Of a stretch of 64,000 nucleotides of DNA, positions 9,925 to 19,700 are shown in pieces. The stretch covers positions 1-64,000 of the forward strand of contig JACQZW010000064.1 of the NCBI GenBank assembly GCA_016213675.1, read 5' to 3'. The stretch comes from Acidobacteriota bacterium. Its GTDB lineage: Bacteria > Acidobacteriota > Thermoanaerobaculia > Thermoanaerobaculales > Thermoanaerobaculaceae. The position numbers were made by a program, and so were the translations under genes. The notes under the pieces were generated by a model. That model ran no database searches, was not told the DNA's origin, and saw only the letters and a list, made by a program, of their open reading frames with translations. Positions within the stretch are counted from its first letter, which is position 1, and each line of letters begins with the position of its first letter.

Positions 9925-9970
9925 ATGACGCAGTTCATGACGCACGGACGGAGATTCTGGTGGGGACAGG
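9925..9970 (-). repeat. Transposon-end-like repeat, copy C (probable right end of the insertion sequence)
   Basis: About 46 bp matching the repeats at 2659-2700 and 2771-2813; read on the minus strand it starts TGTCCCCACCAGAATCTCCG and contains GTGCGTCATGAACTGCGTC. It sits downstream of the transposase and directly abuts the integrase 3' remnant at 9969, which is what an insertion-sequence end would look like. Confidence 0.55.
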
Positions 9971-10016
9971 CCAGGGCGATCACGACCCGACCGCCAAGCC
10001 CAAGCCAACTACTTGA
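9969..10016 (+). pseudogene. 3' remnant of a second tyrosine-integrase gene
   Basis: These 48 bases align in register and without gaps to the last 48 bases of the intact integrase (50720-50767). Both encode a tail of the form G-x-G-D-x-D-P ... P-K-P-T-T-stop. The last 19 bases belong to the att repeat, but the 29 bases before it also match at 20 of 29 positions, more than the att repeat alone explains. I infer the 3' end of an integrase from an earlier element at the same tRNA, cut off by the insertion sequence to its left. Confidence 0.55.
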
Positions 10017-10078
10017 TTTCGTTCGGTGCGAAAGGGGGGACTCGAACCCCCAAGTCCTTTCGGACACAGGAACCTGAA
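9998..10078 (-). repeat. attL: 3' part of tRNA-Leu
   Basis: 81 bp identical to 50749-50829 except at two adjacent-region positions just outside the tRNA acceptor end. It covers the trailer, acceptor 3' strand, T arm, variable arm and the 3' side of the anticodon arm (10027-10078), then diverges abruptly. The tRNA copy is truncated and cannot be functional. Confidence 0.85.
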
Positions 10079-10388
10079 GCTCACCCTGCCGGACCTGCTT
10101 TCCCTAATCCCTTCAAGCAGTTGCTCGTTGACCTGATGGTCGAGAGGCTGTCAAACCCATCCCAGGAACTACGATAGGTTGCGGTCGGTCGGAACCGGGT
10201 CTGTCCTCCAGGTGGCCACCAAGCGGACCTCGCCGCCGACTTCAGGCGCGGGATCCCACTGTTCCTTCAACCCCGGTCCGACGTCGGTTTCACCCGGCGC
10301 CGGGCCGGGGGGACTGGGCAGCCAAACCTCTTAGCCCATTGGTTTCGACTGCCCTTGCTGGCCCCCGCATCCTCAGGCCGTCCACCTA
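10079..10388. other. Non-coding left end of the element
   Basis: About 310 bp with no convincing gene. It contains a 25-bp stretch (10198-10222, one mismatch) also present in the integrase 3' end at 50682-50706; its core GGTGGCCACC is a palindrome. This may be a recombinase accessory site or another integrase remnant. Confidence 0.45.
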
Positions 10389-11633
10389 CTAGAAATCGAT
10401 GCGCTTCTCCAAAACTTGCGCGTGCGGCACCACGCGGTCGGCGACCTGCACCTTGGCGTCGATGATCCCACCGAAAAGAACCACACGAACCACGGTGGCG
10501 GTGCGGCCGCGCCCACCATCATCCTCGATTGTCAGAGCGTGGAAGCGGCGCCCGGCAAGTTGATCCCCCCTCTCGGGGCCGATCTCGATGACCTTCGACC
10601 ACTTGATGAACTGGCGGCACTCCTTTGCTGCCTGCAATCTCCCACCCGCGAAGCGCTGCAACTCCTGCGTCGCTGAACCGTTGCCCAAGGCCATCGCCTT
10701 CGCCGCTGCGATCTCAGGGCTGTCTCTCCACCAATAGAACCGCTCGCCTGCCACCGTTGAGTCTCGCAGAAGCGAATCGACCTGCCCAGCACCGACCTCC
10801 CCCGAAACCGCGACGACAACGTCCTCAGGGATGTGGCCTCCTGCGATGAAGCCGAGAATGGCGTCGCCTACGGGATTCCCCAGAACCTCGCGGCCAAGCT
10901 GGCGGCAAGCGTGCGTCCAGGCAATCTTCATGATCTGCTTGGCGTACAGATCCCCGTCAACCTCCGTCACACGCGGAAGAGCATCGGATACGACCGACTC
11001 CGATGTCGTGCTCTGTCGCGTCACGGTCATCTCGACTACTGGTTCGCGCCGTGGCCGAGCATCGCTTGCTCGCAGGAACGCCGCGAAGGCGGGATTCCGC
11101 TCCGGGTCTTCACGGATGCTGGCCAAGTAGCTCTCCAACTTCTTCTTGTCGGCCTGCAAGCGTCGTTCGGCGCTGGCCCCCACGAACTCCGCGGCTCCTT
11201 CCGCTCGGGCAGCGACCTTGAACGGCAACTTGATGGTGGTCTGCGCCGAATCCCCGTCAGCGGTCTGCACCGTGACCCTGACCTCGTCCGTCTCGACGTA
11301 TGCGGGCAACGAAGAGAAGTACTCCTCGCCATCCTTGAGCCAGAGATCCTCGGTCGTGCCGCGTTCGGTCTGCACCTTGCCCCGGTAGATGGGTCCCTTC
11401 GCAGGCTTCGGAGAGTACAGGAGCAGGATCTCCCTCATCGTCGGAGACAGGCGCACCGGCGTCTCAAAAGCAACGGCCATGTAGTTGTTGGCCCGGATGC
11501 AGACGTCCGGGAGCACGTAGGACGCGTTGAACATGTACTCCGGGATGATGTGCTCGTCAGACAGTTCGTCGGTCGGATGGTCGGTGCCACAGTAGTTGCA
11601 GCGCCGTTGTTCTCTCTGCTCGGATCCGCCCAT
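10389..11633 (-). CDS. HNH-type nuclease-like protein, last gene of the defence operon
   Basis: 414 residues. The N-terminus carries a Cys12-x2-Cys15 knuckle followed by D-E-H-I-I-P-E-Y (His28), the pattern of HNH_5-like proteins in which the Cys pair and D-E-H-x-x-P-E form the zinc and metal site. The remaining ~370 residues are not recognised; they include an acidic/basic helical stretch (about 150-220) and a C-terminal beta-rich part. It starts 10 bp after the RelE-UvrD gene, with GAGGG-type purines upstream, so it is the distal gene of the minus-strand operon. I infer a DNA-cleaving effector role from context; the second Cys pair expected in some HNH proteins was not identified. Confidence 0.65.
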   Translation of the reverse strand: MGGSEQREQRRCNYCGTDHPTDELSDEHIIPEYMFNASYVLPDVCIRANNYMAVAFETPVRLSPTMREILLLYSPKPAKGPIYRGKVQTERGTTEDLWLKDGEEYFSSLPAYVETDEVRVTVQTADGDSAQTTIKLPFKVAARAEGAAEFVGASAERRLQADKKKLESYLASIREDPERNPAFAAFLRASDARPRREPVVEMTVTRQSTTSESVVSDALPRVTEVDGDLYAKQIMKIAWTHACRQLGREVLGNPVGDAILGFIAGGHIPEDVVVAVSGEVGAGQVDSLLRDSTVAGERFYWWRDSPEIAAAKAMALGNGSATQELQRFAGGRLQAAKECRQFIKWSKVIEIGPERGDQLAGRRFHALTIEDDGGRGRTATVVRVVLFGGIIDAKVQVADRVVPHAQVLEKRIDF

Positions 11634-11643
11634 CGCCCCACCC

Positions 11644-13773
11644 TCACCATTCCAGAAACCGACTTGGCTTCCCGAAGCTCGCGATCACCACGTCCCGCCT
11701 AGCCCGCGTCGCCGCTACGTAGAGCAGGGCTCGCTCGTGGTTCTCGGCCTCCCGCCGCACCACCGCGTCGGCGGAGTTCGTCGCGTTGGACGCCAAGGGG
11801 ATGAGGCCGTCGTTTGCGGCGGCGATGATCACCCGGTCGAACTCGAGGCCCTTCACCCGGTGCATCGTCGCTAGGCGAAGACCCTTGGCCCTCCGGTTCT
11901 CGGGCTCGGACCGCTTGATCCGGTAGGTCTCGATGCCCTTCTCCCGCAGTGCCGCCTCGTACTGGTCGAGCAACTCGTTCGTTCGGGTCACCAGGCAACA
12001 AGAGCCGATGTCGTCCCCCTCGGCCTCGACCCGTCGGAGGTAGCCGACGATGCCGGTGACGTCGGCCTCGAACGAGGTGTGGTTCTCGATCTTGGGCTCG
12101 ATGCCGTGCAGCAACGATCGATAGCCCCGCCGCTCGTCGAGACCGCCGTCGAGGTCGTCGACCTCCTGCCCCTCCAGCAGATGCACGGCCCAGCGCCGGA
12201 TCTCCTCGGTCGTGCGGTAGTTGATCTTCAACCGCCGGCCTCGACCCCGGATGTCGATACCGCATCGGCTCAGCACCACCTTCTGCCGGTAGATCCGCTG
12301 GTGGGCGTCGCCAACGATGAACAGGCTCGGGTCCGCCGTCTTCTTGCTCAACATCGCGGCGATCAGCTCGAAGGCCTGCGTGCCCATGTCCTGGCCCTCG
12401 TCCACGACCACCGCCCTGTAGGACAGCGCCGTCGCCTTGGCCTCCAGGATCCTCTTGGCATCCCGCATGGCGTCGAGGCTCTCGCGCTGGCCCGCCTCGT
12501 TCAGCAGCACCCGGTACTCCTCGAACACGGGCCAGACCGCCTTCCGCTGTTGCCGGCTGAGCCGCGTTCCTCGGCCGATCCGGGACGCCTTCATGTAGCC
12601 CTCGAGCGTGTCGATCGATTGCGGCTGGACGACCGAATCCCACTCCTCCCTGTAGAAAGTGGCGTCGAGCCGCGGTTCGTCCGGGGCGATCGTCAGGGCT
12701 TTGTCCCAGCTGACCTTGGTCTGGTGTCCGTACACGATCTGGTGGCTGTACCCGTTGGCCTTCAGGAACTCGGAGACCCACCTGTCGAGGTTGACCACCT
12801 CGATGCGCTTCATCGCTTCCTCGGGACAGATCTTCTGGAGGTTGGCGTGGATGTCCGCGGCCAGGTTCCGGGTGAACGTCGTGAACAGGATCCGATCGTC
12901 CTTCCCCGTGAACTTGTTCGTGGCCAGCCACCGGGTCCGGTGCATCGCCACGACGGTCTTCCCCGTGCCGGCGCCTCCGAGAACGCGCACCGGTCCGTTC
13001 CAGTCCTTCTCGACGAGCTGCCGCTGGGACGGATGGAGGAACACGCGCCACTTCTCGAGCGGGGCGTTCAGGACCTCGGCGAGCTCCTGCTCGTTCTCGA
13101 CGACGAAGAACCGCCGCTTCGAGTCGGGCTGTTCGAGAGCCGCCTCGAAGTCCTTCGTATCGACCGGCTTCGGCTCGGCCGGGACCTGCATCTCGGCCCG
13201 GACCTCGTCGAGAGAGTATCCGGCCGCCAGCATGTACAACGCCTCGGCCGCCTCCTGCGGGAAGTCCGGGGCGAACTTGTCGAGCGCTTCCTCGGTCTTG
13301 ATGCTCCGGACTAGCGGGAGGAGGAGTTCCGGCACCCCCAGGGCGGTCAGCGCCTTGTCCTTGAAGGCGTCGAAGAGCCCCGGCCGCGAGGGTTGGCCCG
13401 CCGGAACAGCCGCCTGCTCCGATTCCTCCACCGAGATGACCTGGAGGCTCCCGGTTCCGGGATGGATGCGGCAGATCTTGTTCGCGGCCCACCGGTACGC
13501 TTCGTCGTGATGGTCCACCCACAGCAGGACGAACACGTTGCCCTCGTCGGGCTTCAGCGCGATGCCCCTGTACGCCTTGTCGATGCGGACCGATCGGAGG
13601 TTCGGGTCCTTCGCGCCCGCGATCTTCTCGTAGTGGAGACCGGGCAGCGTTGGGTCCGATCGAAACTTGCTGACGAACTCGAGCACCTTCCCCTGCTGCC
13701 CCCGGGGAATCCTGGCGAAGGCGGACAGGAACTCGGAGCCCAGCGCCACGGTCACCTTGCTCGTCGTGTTCAT
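11644..13773 (-). CDS. RelE/ParE-like domain fused to a UvrD-type SF1 helicase
   Basis: 709 residues from the ATG at 13773, which overlaps the upstream stop as ATGA. Residues ~1-105 resemble a RelE/ParE-type toxin fold (beta-alpha opening, L-R-S-V-R-I-D-K-A-Y-R-G-I-A, then V-L-L-W-V-D-H-H-D-E-A-Y). A linker follows, then a superfamily 1 helicase: Walker A G-A-G-T-G-K-T near 262-268, motif II V-D-E-G-Q-D near 456, motif III G-D-A-H-Q-R-I-Y, and N-Y-R-T-T, with a C-terminal motif near the end (T-M-H-R-V-K-G-L-E-F-D). Such fusions are known in genomes but their function is not settled; the RelE-like part may bind nucleic acid or RNA rather than act as a toxin. It takes the place where DISARM normally has the PLD protein DrmC. 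Confidence 0.8.
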   Translation of the reverse strand: MNTTSKVTVALGSEFLSAFARIPRGQQGKVLEFVSKFRSDPTLPGLHYEKIAGAKDPNLRSVRIDKAYRGIALKPDEGNVFVLLWVDHHDEAYRWAANKICRIHPGTGSLQVISVEESEQAAVPAGQPSRPGLFDAFKDKALTALGVPELLLPLVRSIKTEEALDKFAPDFPQEAAEALYMLAAGYSLDEVRAEMQVPAEPKPVDTKDFEAALEQPDSKRRFFVVENEQELAEVLNAPLEKWRVFLHPSQRQLVEKDWNGPVRVLGGAGTGKTVVAMHRTRWLATNKFTGKDDRILFTTFTRNLAADIHANLQKICPEEAMKRIEVVNLDRWVSEFLKANGYSHQIVYGHQTKVSWDKALTIAPDEPRLDATFYREEWDSVVQPQSIDTLEGYMKASRIGRGTRLSRQQRKAVWPVFEEYRVLLNEAGQRESLDAMRDAKRILEAKATALSYRAVVVDEGQDMGTQAFELIAAMLSKKTADPSLFIVGDAHQRIYRQKVVLSRCGIDIRGRGRRLKINYRTTEEIRRWAVHLLEGQEVDDLDGGLDERRGYRSLLHGIEPKIENHTSFEADVTGIVGYLRRVEAEGDDIGSCCLVTRTNELLDQYEAALREKGIETYRIKRSEPENRRAKGLRLATMHRVKGLEFDRVIIAAANDGLIPLASNATNSADAVVRREAENHERALLYVAATRARRDVVIASFGKPSRFLEW

Positions 13774-16700
13774 CGGCCACCCCGCGGTTGATGCAGATCC
13801 AGAAGCAGGCGGGGGGCAGCCAGGACCTCGGCCATCATCAGCACCCGCCACCCCCGCTGTTCGAAGCGCGACTTCCCGACGAGCTGCTGTTCGTCGAGAA
13901 CGGCGATCTTGAGATCCGGCCACGCCAGCTCCGCCTCGGCGATCGTCTCCTCGGCCTCGACCAGCTCGTAGGGCGGGTCGACCGGAAGCGGCCATCCGAC
14001 GGAGGCCAGCTCGGCCAGCACCCCGTGACGGTCGGGATCCACGACCTCGCGGATCAGGGCCCAGGGATCGGGCTCGGCCGGTGGCGCCCAGGATTCAAGG
14101 GTGAGGGGAGGCAGCCCGCCCATGCGCCCCTGGTCGAGCCCCATCTGGGTAATGAAGACGGCCCTCGGCAGGAACTGCATCAGGTTTGCCAGGCGGAGGT
14201 AGCCGGCCCAGATGCGGTCGAAACCATGACGATCGACCTCCTCGGCGGTGTCGCGGAGGTAGAGGAGCGACCGTAGGGCCCCAACGTCCCCGGTCTTCAC
14301 CGCCGCGGCGTTCTTCACCGCATCCGGGACGATCGAGGCGAACACCCGGACCGTTCGGCTCCCCTTCTGGCCGTGCTGCTCGAACAGCCCCCGGAGCGTC
14401 CCCTCCGACTCGGGTCCGATCTCGTCGGCAAGAACGCCCGGGAGCAGGCTCCGCAGGTCCTGATCCCACCCTGCCCGAGCCGCAGGCGTGGACCAGCCCT
14501 TGGCGTCGATGCTCGTCAGGCCGTGGACGAAGGCCAACGACTTCCACCGGCGGACGCACGCTTCGGGCTCAGGATCTGCGAGGAACCGGACGAGCCACTG
14601 GAAGCTGTTCTGCTGCCGGGCATCCTTGAGATCCGCCGCACCGTAGTGGTCGGCGAACGTCGCGTGCATGCTACCGCCGGGCAGGTCTCCCGGGTCGAGG
14701 TAGTCCCTGAACAAGTCCTTCTGCTCGGCGAAGGCGCTCTCGACGTCCTTCCAGGTCAGCGACCAGACGTGGTAGCGCCCCGAACGAATGAGCCCGCTCC
14801 GCTGGGCCATGTCGATTCCGACCCGCGACTTGTGGAACTCGAACCCGTCCGTGAAGACCGCCACCGGCTTGCCGCCGCCGCGGGAACCGATGGGCCGGAA
14901 GAGGAAGTCCACCTCGCAAGGCACGGGGGCGCAGTCGTTCGGTCCGACGTTCTTGTGGAGCTCGATCGTGTAGGCCCGCTTGCCGATCTCGAAGAACCAG
15001 CCCGGCCGGCCGGCCACGACCTCGGTTCGAAGGAGCACCGGCCGCCCCGGCTCCGCCGACCGTCGCAGGGCCTCGACGAAGCGGGCCTCGAATGCGCTGT
15101 CGAAAAGAGCCCGCACCGACACGTCGCGCAGAGTCTTCGTCTCGACCAGCTTCTCCTGGTGCTCGAGGACGCCCGACAGGAGCTCGACGGCCGTCTGCCT
15201 CGACGTCTCCTTCATGTCGTAGCTGTGCCGGTAGGCGAACAGGCACCGGTAGCAGCCGTCCTTGGCCGGATCCTTCGTGCAGGAGCACGTCTGAAGAACG
15301 CGAAGGGCCCCTTCGAACACGGCTATCAACTGGTCCTTCGACAGCATCAACTGCTTCAGGTAGCCCGTGCCGCCGGGCACCGTGTCGTAGAGCACCAGGT
15401 ACTGCTTCCGCAGGGGTGACTCCGGGACCGGCTCCTCCTGCAGCGCCATCTGGAGGTGATCGATGTTCCCGCCGAAGCGCTTCTTGAGGCCCAGGTGAAG
15501 GGCCGCCACGAACGAATGGAGGGACCGGTCCGACTCGCCGAACTTGGCGACCGGGAGCAGGATGCGGATCGCTTCGGACGAGAACTCCCGGTACAGGTAA
15601 ACGCAGTCCATGAGGTTGCGTTCCGAGCCGGGGCTGCGGGCCGTGCAGGTGATCGCGTGTCGCGGCGACTCGTCGTCCTCCCGCTGGACCTTGCCGCAGT
15701 GCCGGCAGACCGCGAACCCGCTTCTCGGCATCTGGATGCCGGCGACGGACACGGCGGCGCCGTGCTCGCCCTTCTCGCCGAAGTTGATCTCGCGGAAGGT
15801 GGCCCGGGCCAGGAACTCGAAGCCGAACGGCAGCTCGTCGCTGTCCACCTTGAAGGCTCTGCGGATGTCCTTCGGGTCCGCGTCGACCAGCATCTGCTTG
15901 TCGTAGAAGTTCGGCTCGCGATCGTCCGCGTCGTCCCCGATCCGGCTGTCCCGGTCGGAGGTCGAGGCGTAGACCTGGCGCATACGGAGCATCTGCCGCT
16001 TCTGGCCTGCGTCGGACCAGCCGGTGTCGCCGCACCGGGGACAGGTGACCTGGGGTTCCCGCTCGCCGACCAACTCGCTGTACGAGCAGCTCCGGCAGAG
16101 CCGCCAGGTTTCGATGTCGGACAGCGACATGTCCACCTGGTCGATCTCTACCTTCCGTCCGCCGGCGTAGAAGTTGTTCGCGGGCGCCAGCTCGGCGATC
16201 GCCGCCGCCGCCGGCCGCTCATACTCGTAGGCCCATGTGTCGTACTTGGGCCCGCCGTCCTCGGCCTGCTCACGCCGCCTCCAGATGATCGACTTGAGGA
16301 TGACGCCGGCCTCGGGGAAGGCGTAGTTCGGCAGTAGGCCTTCGTCCGTGAAGAAGTTGAAGACGGGCTTTCCCGTCATCGTGGTCATCAGCTTCTGCAG
16401 CGCGTCCTTCTCCCGCTCGAGCTCGGCCAGCTCCTCGTCGTAGTTCTTGTCCCTGGCCTTCTCTTCCTTCTTCTTGCCGATCCGCGTCGTGAGCAGCTTC
16501 ACGCGGGCGGCCAGCGCCTTCCGCTGTTTCTCGAGCCTGTGCAGGTCCGCCAGGATCCGGTAGGGCAGGCTCCCTTCAACCTCGGCGGCGCCTTCCATGA
16601 AGGTCGTCAGGTGCTTGCCCATCGAGGAGGCGGCGGCGACGCCAAAGTCAGCAAGGAAGCGCTCGAGCAGCGCCGTCCGGTGGCTGTCGATGAAACGGAG

Positions 16701-19700
16701 CAGGTTGTGGGGGAACCTGGTCGGGTCCGCCCCGTCCAGGTTCCTCAGCACCGGGTCCATCGTGTCGGGCACGGCGCCCTGCGGCAGGCCGGTCTCGACC
16801 CACCGGTCGAAGCAGTAGGCCGTGAGCTGCCGCTCGACCACCGCGGAGGCGTCGAGAAACACCCCGGGAGGCTCGACCCGGCCGGAGATCATCTCCTCGG
16901 GGTCGGCGAAGAAGTAGAGGTCGTGCGGCCTGGCGTTCGCCACGGTGAGGTTCAGCGAGTTGCCGTCCCGGCGGCCGGTTCGCCCGATGCGCTGGAGGTA
17001 GCTGGCCTGGGCGGGCGGCACCGAGCACAGGATCAACGACGACAGGTCCCCGATGTCGATCCCCATCTCGAGAGTCGGCGTGCAGGAGAGCAGGTTCGGG
17101 AACCACGGCTTGCGTTCGTTGCGGCCCGCTTTGAACTGTTGCTCCAGCTCCTCACGGGCGCCGCGGTCCAGCAGACCAGTGTGCTCCTTCGAGAAGACCC
17201 GCTGGACGTCGCCGGTCGCGTAGAGCTTCCCGTAGTAGTCATCGGAGCCGGCCAGCCGCTCGTAGCGGCCCGAACAGTGGAATCGGAGGCACGGCCCGTC
17301 GACCCAGCTTGCTGCCTCGGCCTCCGCCACCGACAGGTTGTGGCCGCACCGCCGGCACCGGAGGTGGGCGACCTGCGTCGAGACCCGGAGCGCCTCCGGC
17401 CGGAGGCCCCACACGATGTTCTTGGTCGCCTCATGCTCGCTGAGGAGACCGGCCGCTCCGAGCGCGGGGAGCACGAGCTGGTAGATCCGGTCGGTCTCCC
17501 CGGTCACCGAGCCGCCGAGGTGGTCGAAGCACTTCTCCGCCCACTTCTGATACCAAGTCGGGTTTCCCGCCTTCGGGCTCAACACGGCATCGAAACGCTT
17601 GCCGGCCGTCGTCGTGATGAACTTCGGGGCGCGGGAGAACCGGCCGAACCGGGGCATCCACGGCATGCCCTTGCTGATCAGGAAGGAGTTGCCGAGGTTC
17701 TCGATGAACGGTCCCAGGGCCGAGTGGACGATCCCGCCCTGGTTCTTGAGCCGAGTGACCAAGCCCAGCAGGAAGAGCCGCAGGCCCGGCTCACCCAGCT
17801 TCCGCAGCGGACCGACTTCGTTGCGGAGGGGCTCCAGGAGCCGTGCGATGACACCGTCCAGCATCCGAGAATCGGCGTGAAGGACCGACGATCCGGTCTT
17901 CTCGAGCGTTCGGCCGATGCGACAGTTGAAGCCGTACTCGCAGAAGATCTCCCAGCCGATGCGGCGCTTGACGTCCTCTGCGAGGTGGCTGTTCGCCGGC
18001 AGGTCGCCGGTCCTGGTCAGCAAGTCGTAGTCCCGGAACCAGGAAATGTCCGGAGCCAGGAAGGTGGCCACGAAGGCCAAGTCGGTCCCCAGGTGCTTGA
18101 TCCAGTGGCCGGAGAACTTCTCGGGCAGATCCGCCAGAGCAAGGCCGTCGCCTTCGGCTAGCACGAACTGCTGGAGAGCGGCACGGAGGTTGAAGCGGAA
18201 CGTGCGGGCGGCGAAGAAGCCGGCGCGGTGGGCGGCGTCCTGGACCGAGTCGGAGAAGGTCAGGAGCTTCTTGTCATCGTTGTAGGTGGAGGAGAACAGC
18301 TGGGCCACGAGGACGCTCGTCAGGCTGGGCGCCCGGGAGCCGACGATGGTCAGGCCATCCGAGTTCCCGCAGTAGGGGCAGTCGTGGATGCCGACGAAGC
18401 GTTCCTTCCGCTTGACCCTCGAGTCCGGCACCTGCACGAAGATCAGATCTCCGCTGCCGCACGAGGCGCATTCCTGCTGGTCGAGCTTCGTGGTGACCCG
18501 AAGGCAGCTTGGGCACAGCTTGCCCGGCACGGCCTCGAGCCCGTCGCTCGCCTCGTCCTCGCGTTCCGGGAAGAGGAAGACCACCGTCGGGCTTCGGGAG
18601 AAGAAGGCGATGTAGAACGACTTCAGGTCGCTGTGGATCCGCGTCTCGCTCTGCCGCTTCGTGCCGGCCCATCCCATCGCCCCGCACTCCCGGCAGTGGA
18701 CGACGGGGAGGTGCGTGCGGAGCTGGAGCTCGTTCAGGTCGTCGGCGAACCGGAGGCGTGGCGGTTGGGAAACCTGGCCCACCATCCTCCGCAGTTCCCT
18801 CAGCCAGAGCTGCACGCGGACGTTCAGGAACGGGACGATCTGCTCGTCTCCCTCCTTCCGCCGCACCCGAACCCGGGCCTCGGAGACCAAGGCGAGGAGA
18901 CTCGCCAGAAGGTGTTCCCGGTAAGCGGGCTCTGCATCTCGCAGTCCCGGCGTCACCTTGTCCAAACGTCGGAGAAGCTCGGCGAAGCTGCGCGGCTGGC
19001 CCTCGAGCGCCCTCAGCACGTTCTGGAAGAACAGATGGCTCTTCAACTGGTCGCCGAGCGCCAGCCGCCAGGCCGATTCGCCGAACGTCTCGGCCGGCAC
19101 GGGCACGCCGAACCACAGCTCGTGCTGGGCGCGGAGGTAGTCGGCGTACGTGTCGTGGCGTCCGGGGTCGAGGCGGTGTGCCTGGCTGGGCGGGACGAGC
19201 TCGATCCTCGAGATCATGCTGCCGCCGAGGAAATCGCCGGCGCTCTCACGGGCCTCGGTAATCACGGCGTCGCTGTCGAACCGTTCACCGAAGACGGCGC
19301 CCGCGTACGACAGCAATCCTTCCTGCTTGCCCTCGCCGCCGAGCGTGGCGGAGGTGCCGACGCAGCAGAGGTGCCCGCTGGGTATCTTCAGTCTCGCCTT
19401 GAGCCTGCGGATCAAGCACGCCAGATCCGTCCCTTGGGCGCCGTCGAACGTGTGGAGCTCATCGACGACGAGAAATCGGAGGGTCTCGGGCCCGTTCTCC
19501 TTCCAGAGCGGAAGGTCCCGCGGTCGGACGAGGAGGTAGTCGAGCATCTTGTAGTTGGTGAGCAGGATGCTCGGGGGCTTGAGCCGAAGGGTTGCCCGGT
19601 TGGTGATGATGTCGTCGCGGGTCATCACCTCGACGGTCTTGGCGGCGGCCCCGCCCCCCGTGCCGGACTGGCCTTCGCCGACGTAGAGGCCGGCGGTCAC

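Noticed and set aside
10027..10078. Second tRNA-Leu gene
   Set aside because: Only the 3' part is present; the acceptor 5' strand and D arm are missing.
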